Position numbers and translations under genes: made by a program
Part shown: positions 62,613-64,000 of the stretch, piece by piece
Layout: each line of letters starts with the position of its first letter
How positions within the stretch are numbered: the first letter of the stretch is position 1
Notes under the pieces: model-generated
The model's database searches: none
Seen by the model: only the letters and a program-made list of their open reading frames with translations
What the model was told of the DNA's origin: nothing
Assembly: GCA_012845835.1 (NCBI GenBank)
Contig: JABAKD010000029.1
Coordinates: forward strand, 13,940,392 to 14,004,391
From: Undaria pinnatifida
Lineage: Eukaryota; Sar; Phaeophyceae; Laminariales; Alariaceae
Length of the DNA: 64,000 bases
Reading direction: 5' to 3'

Positions 62613-64000
62613 CCTAATATGGCAAGAGAACGGAAGGGGGAGGAGAGGAAGGAACGGGGGGGCATCAGAAAATTTTTTTTTTTTAGAACGACGGGTTTTG
62701 CCCGTACATAGAGAAGGGGGGTTGTAAGTTTGAGTCCGGGGGCGAGAATGGGGGCGGGGAGAGAAGCGTTCCGCACCGAGGGGGGAGGGGAAGGGTGAGA
62801 AGAAAAACAAGAAGTAAACTAAGACAAGGGCTCTGCGGGAGCGCAGGGCCAGTCCGATACCGAGGACAAGCGGGGCCCCGATCGACGCGTGTGAGCACAG
62901 CGAGGGTCACCGCGCGGACCGGAAACGCTGGGAGACCAACGTCGCGGTGGTGGGGCCGATACCAGGGTCGGTCAACCCCATCACCTCAGGTGAAGCAAAA
63001 AGGAGGAGTGCGGGGGGGGTAGGGGAGAGGGGTCAGAGAGGGGAACAGAAGGAGGGGGTGGGGTACAAGCGAGAGTTAGGGGGGTGACAGTAGGTTGCGG
63101 GAGGGAGGGGGGAGGACGCGAAAAGAGGCTCGCGAACGCGGGGGGGCGGGGAGGAAGTGTACGGCAAAGGGGCCGCGCACGACCAGGAAGGGGGGGGTTG
63201 TGGCAATGGGGTCGAAGGGCTGCGAGGAAAAGGACCGCGCAGGGAAAAGGGCGGGAGGGCAACGGCAGTCAGGATTCACAAAAGAAAGGAGGGTCTAGTG
63301 GCAAAGGGGCCGCGCAAAAACGGGGGAGGGGGATGCACGGCAAGTTGGCCGTACACGACCAGGGAGGGAGGGATCACGGCGACGGGGCCGCGCACGACGA
63401 GGAAAGATGAGCCAGTGGTAACGGCGCCGAAGGGCTGCGAGGCAAAAGGGCCGCGCGGGAAAAAATAGAAGGAAGGCAACGGCAGCCAGGCTGCGCAAAG
63501 GGGAAAGCGGGGGGGGTTGCGGCAAGGGCTCGCGAAAAGAGGAAGGAGAGGGGTGGGCGGCAACGGGGCCGCACATGTTCAGGGAGGGGGAGCCCTCGGC
63601 AACCGGGCCAAGGGCGTGGCAAAGGGGTCGTGCACAGGGGCGGAGGGAGAGAGCGCGGCAACGCGACCGAGCACGATCAGACAGGGGAACAACGGGAGGC
63701 AATCCTACGGTGGAGGGGGGGGATGGCGCGCCTGAGGAAGACGGGGGAAGACGCAGATGCGAGAGATCGACTGGTGGGAAGATGTTACGAAGGAAAGGAG
63801 GAGGTGAGGGGAAAGTGGTGTGGGGGTTGGGAGGAGAGCTGCTCGCACCGCACATTGACGTAGGGCGGGCGACGGATTTTTTTACGGGAACAACATAATA
63901 TCGACCAGGTCGCACTGCTGGAGCAGATAGCGACAGTGGGCATGCCGGCGGACGCAGGCCCGGGAGGTAACCTCAAGCGGGAGTTGGCATATGGAAATCG

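Larger units (their letters stand above)
61300..63880 (+). other. Long purine-rich (G/A) region with G runs and short tandem repeats
   Basis: The plus strand is dominated by G and A, with many G7-G20 runs (61336, 61612, 62460, 62517). Short degenerate repeats at 63120-63640 resemble GCAAAGGGGCCGCGCACGACC. The proline/arginine-rich open frames on the minus strand mirror this composition. I see no credible gene model except the weak exon at 62205-62416. Confidence 0.6.

Noticed and set aside
1-64000. Bacterial or viral genome origin
   Set aside because: Spliced eukaryotic ribosomal protein, GT-AG introns, chromovirus LTR element and TTAGGG-type tract. No bacterial operons or viral structural genes were seen.

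Overview
This window reads as nuclear DNA of a multicellular-type stramenopile, most likely a brown alga close to Ectocarpus. The signs are short exons scattered through kilobase introns with GT-AG (and one GC-AG) boundaries, a eukaryotic cytosolic ribosomal protein gene, an interstitial CCCTAA (TTAGGG-type) tract, a chromodomain Ty3/Gypsy retrotransposon, and dense small repeats. The organism is inferred, not shown. There is no bacterial gene organisation, and most long open frames are read-throughs of tandem repeats.

Three genes could be rebuilt exon by exon, with splice phases that close. (1) The 40S ribosomal protein S5 gene (uS7), minus strand, 5689-13811: five exons, 231 residues, a 5.5-kb first intron and one GC-AG intron. 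(2) Head to head with it across about 220 bp, a plus-strand gene at 14032-29524: nine exons, 340 residues, with a mitochondrial-type presequence. It is probably a mitochondrial small-subunit ribosomal protein of the Bot1/mS45 kind. (3) A minus-strand metallo-beta-lactamase-fold hydrolase of the plant/cyanobacterial type (COG2220-like), 49011-59373: six exons found, 5' end not located. A possible first exon of a small membrane protein lies at 940-1119 (minus).

Between the genes: 1-5.6 kb holds a tRNA-headed SINE, a 260-bp satellite and small dispersed repeats. From 30 to 33.5 kb is a decayed copy of a Gypsy element with a SINE nested inside it. From 34.4 to 36.2 kb is a frameshifted unknown gene. 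At 36.57-36.94 kb is a 370-bp TRIM (miniature LTR element). From 39.5 to 48.1 kb is an LTR element with 269-bp LTRs, integrase and chromodomain but no visible reverse transcriptase. From 60.5 to 63.9 kb are inverted/tandem repeats followed by about 2.5 kb of purine-rich DNA. Several TA-flanked TIR miniatures and two hAT-like miniatures built on a GGGTC pentamer sit in introns.

The most unusual observation cuts across all three genes. Their introns contain decayed tandem copies of the neighbouring exon-intron junctions (about ten junction or exon segments, 1-4 extra copies each). Acceptor copies lie upstream of the true acceptor and donor copies downstream of the true donor. This suggests that introns in this genome grow by repeated local tandem duplication across splice junctions.
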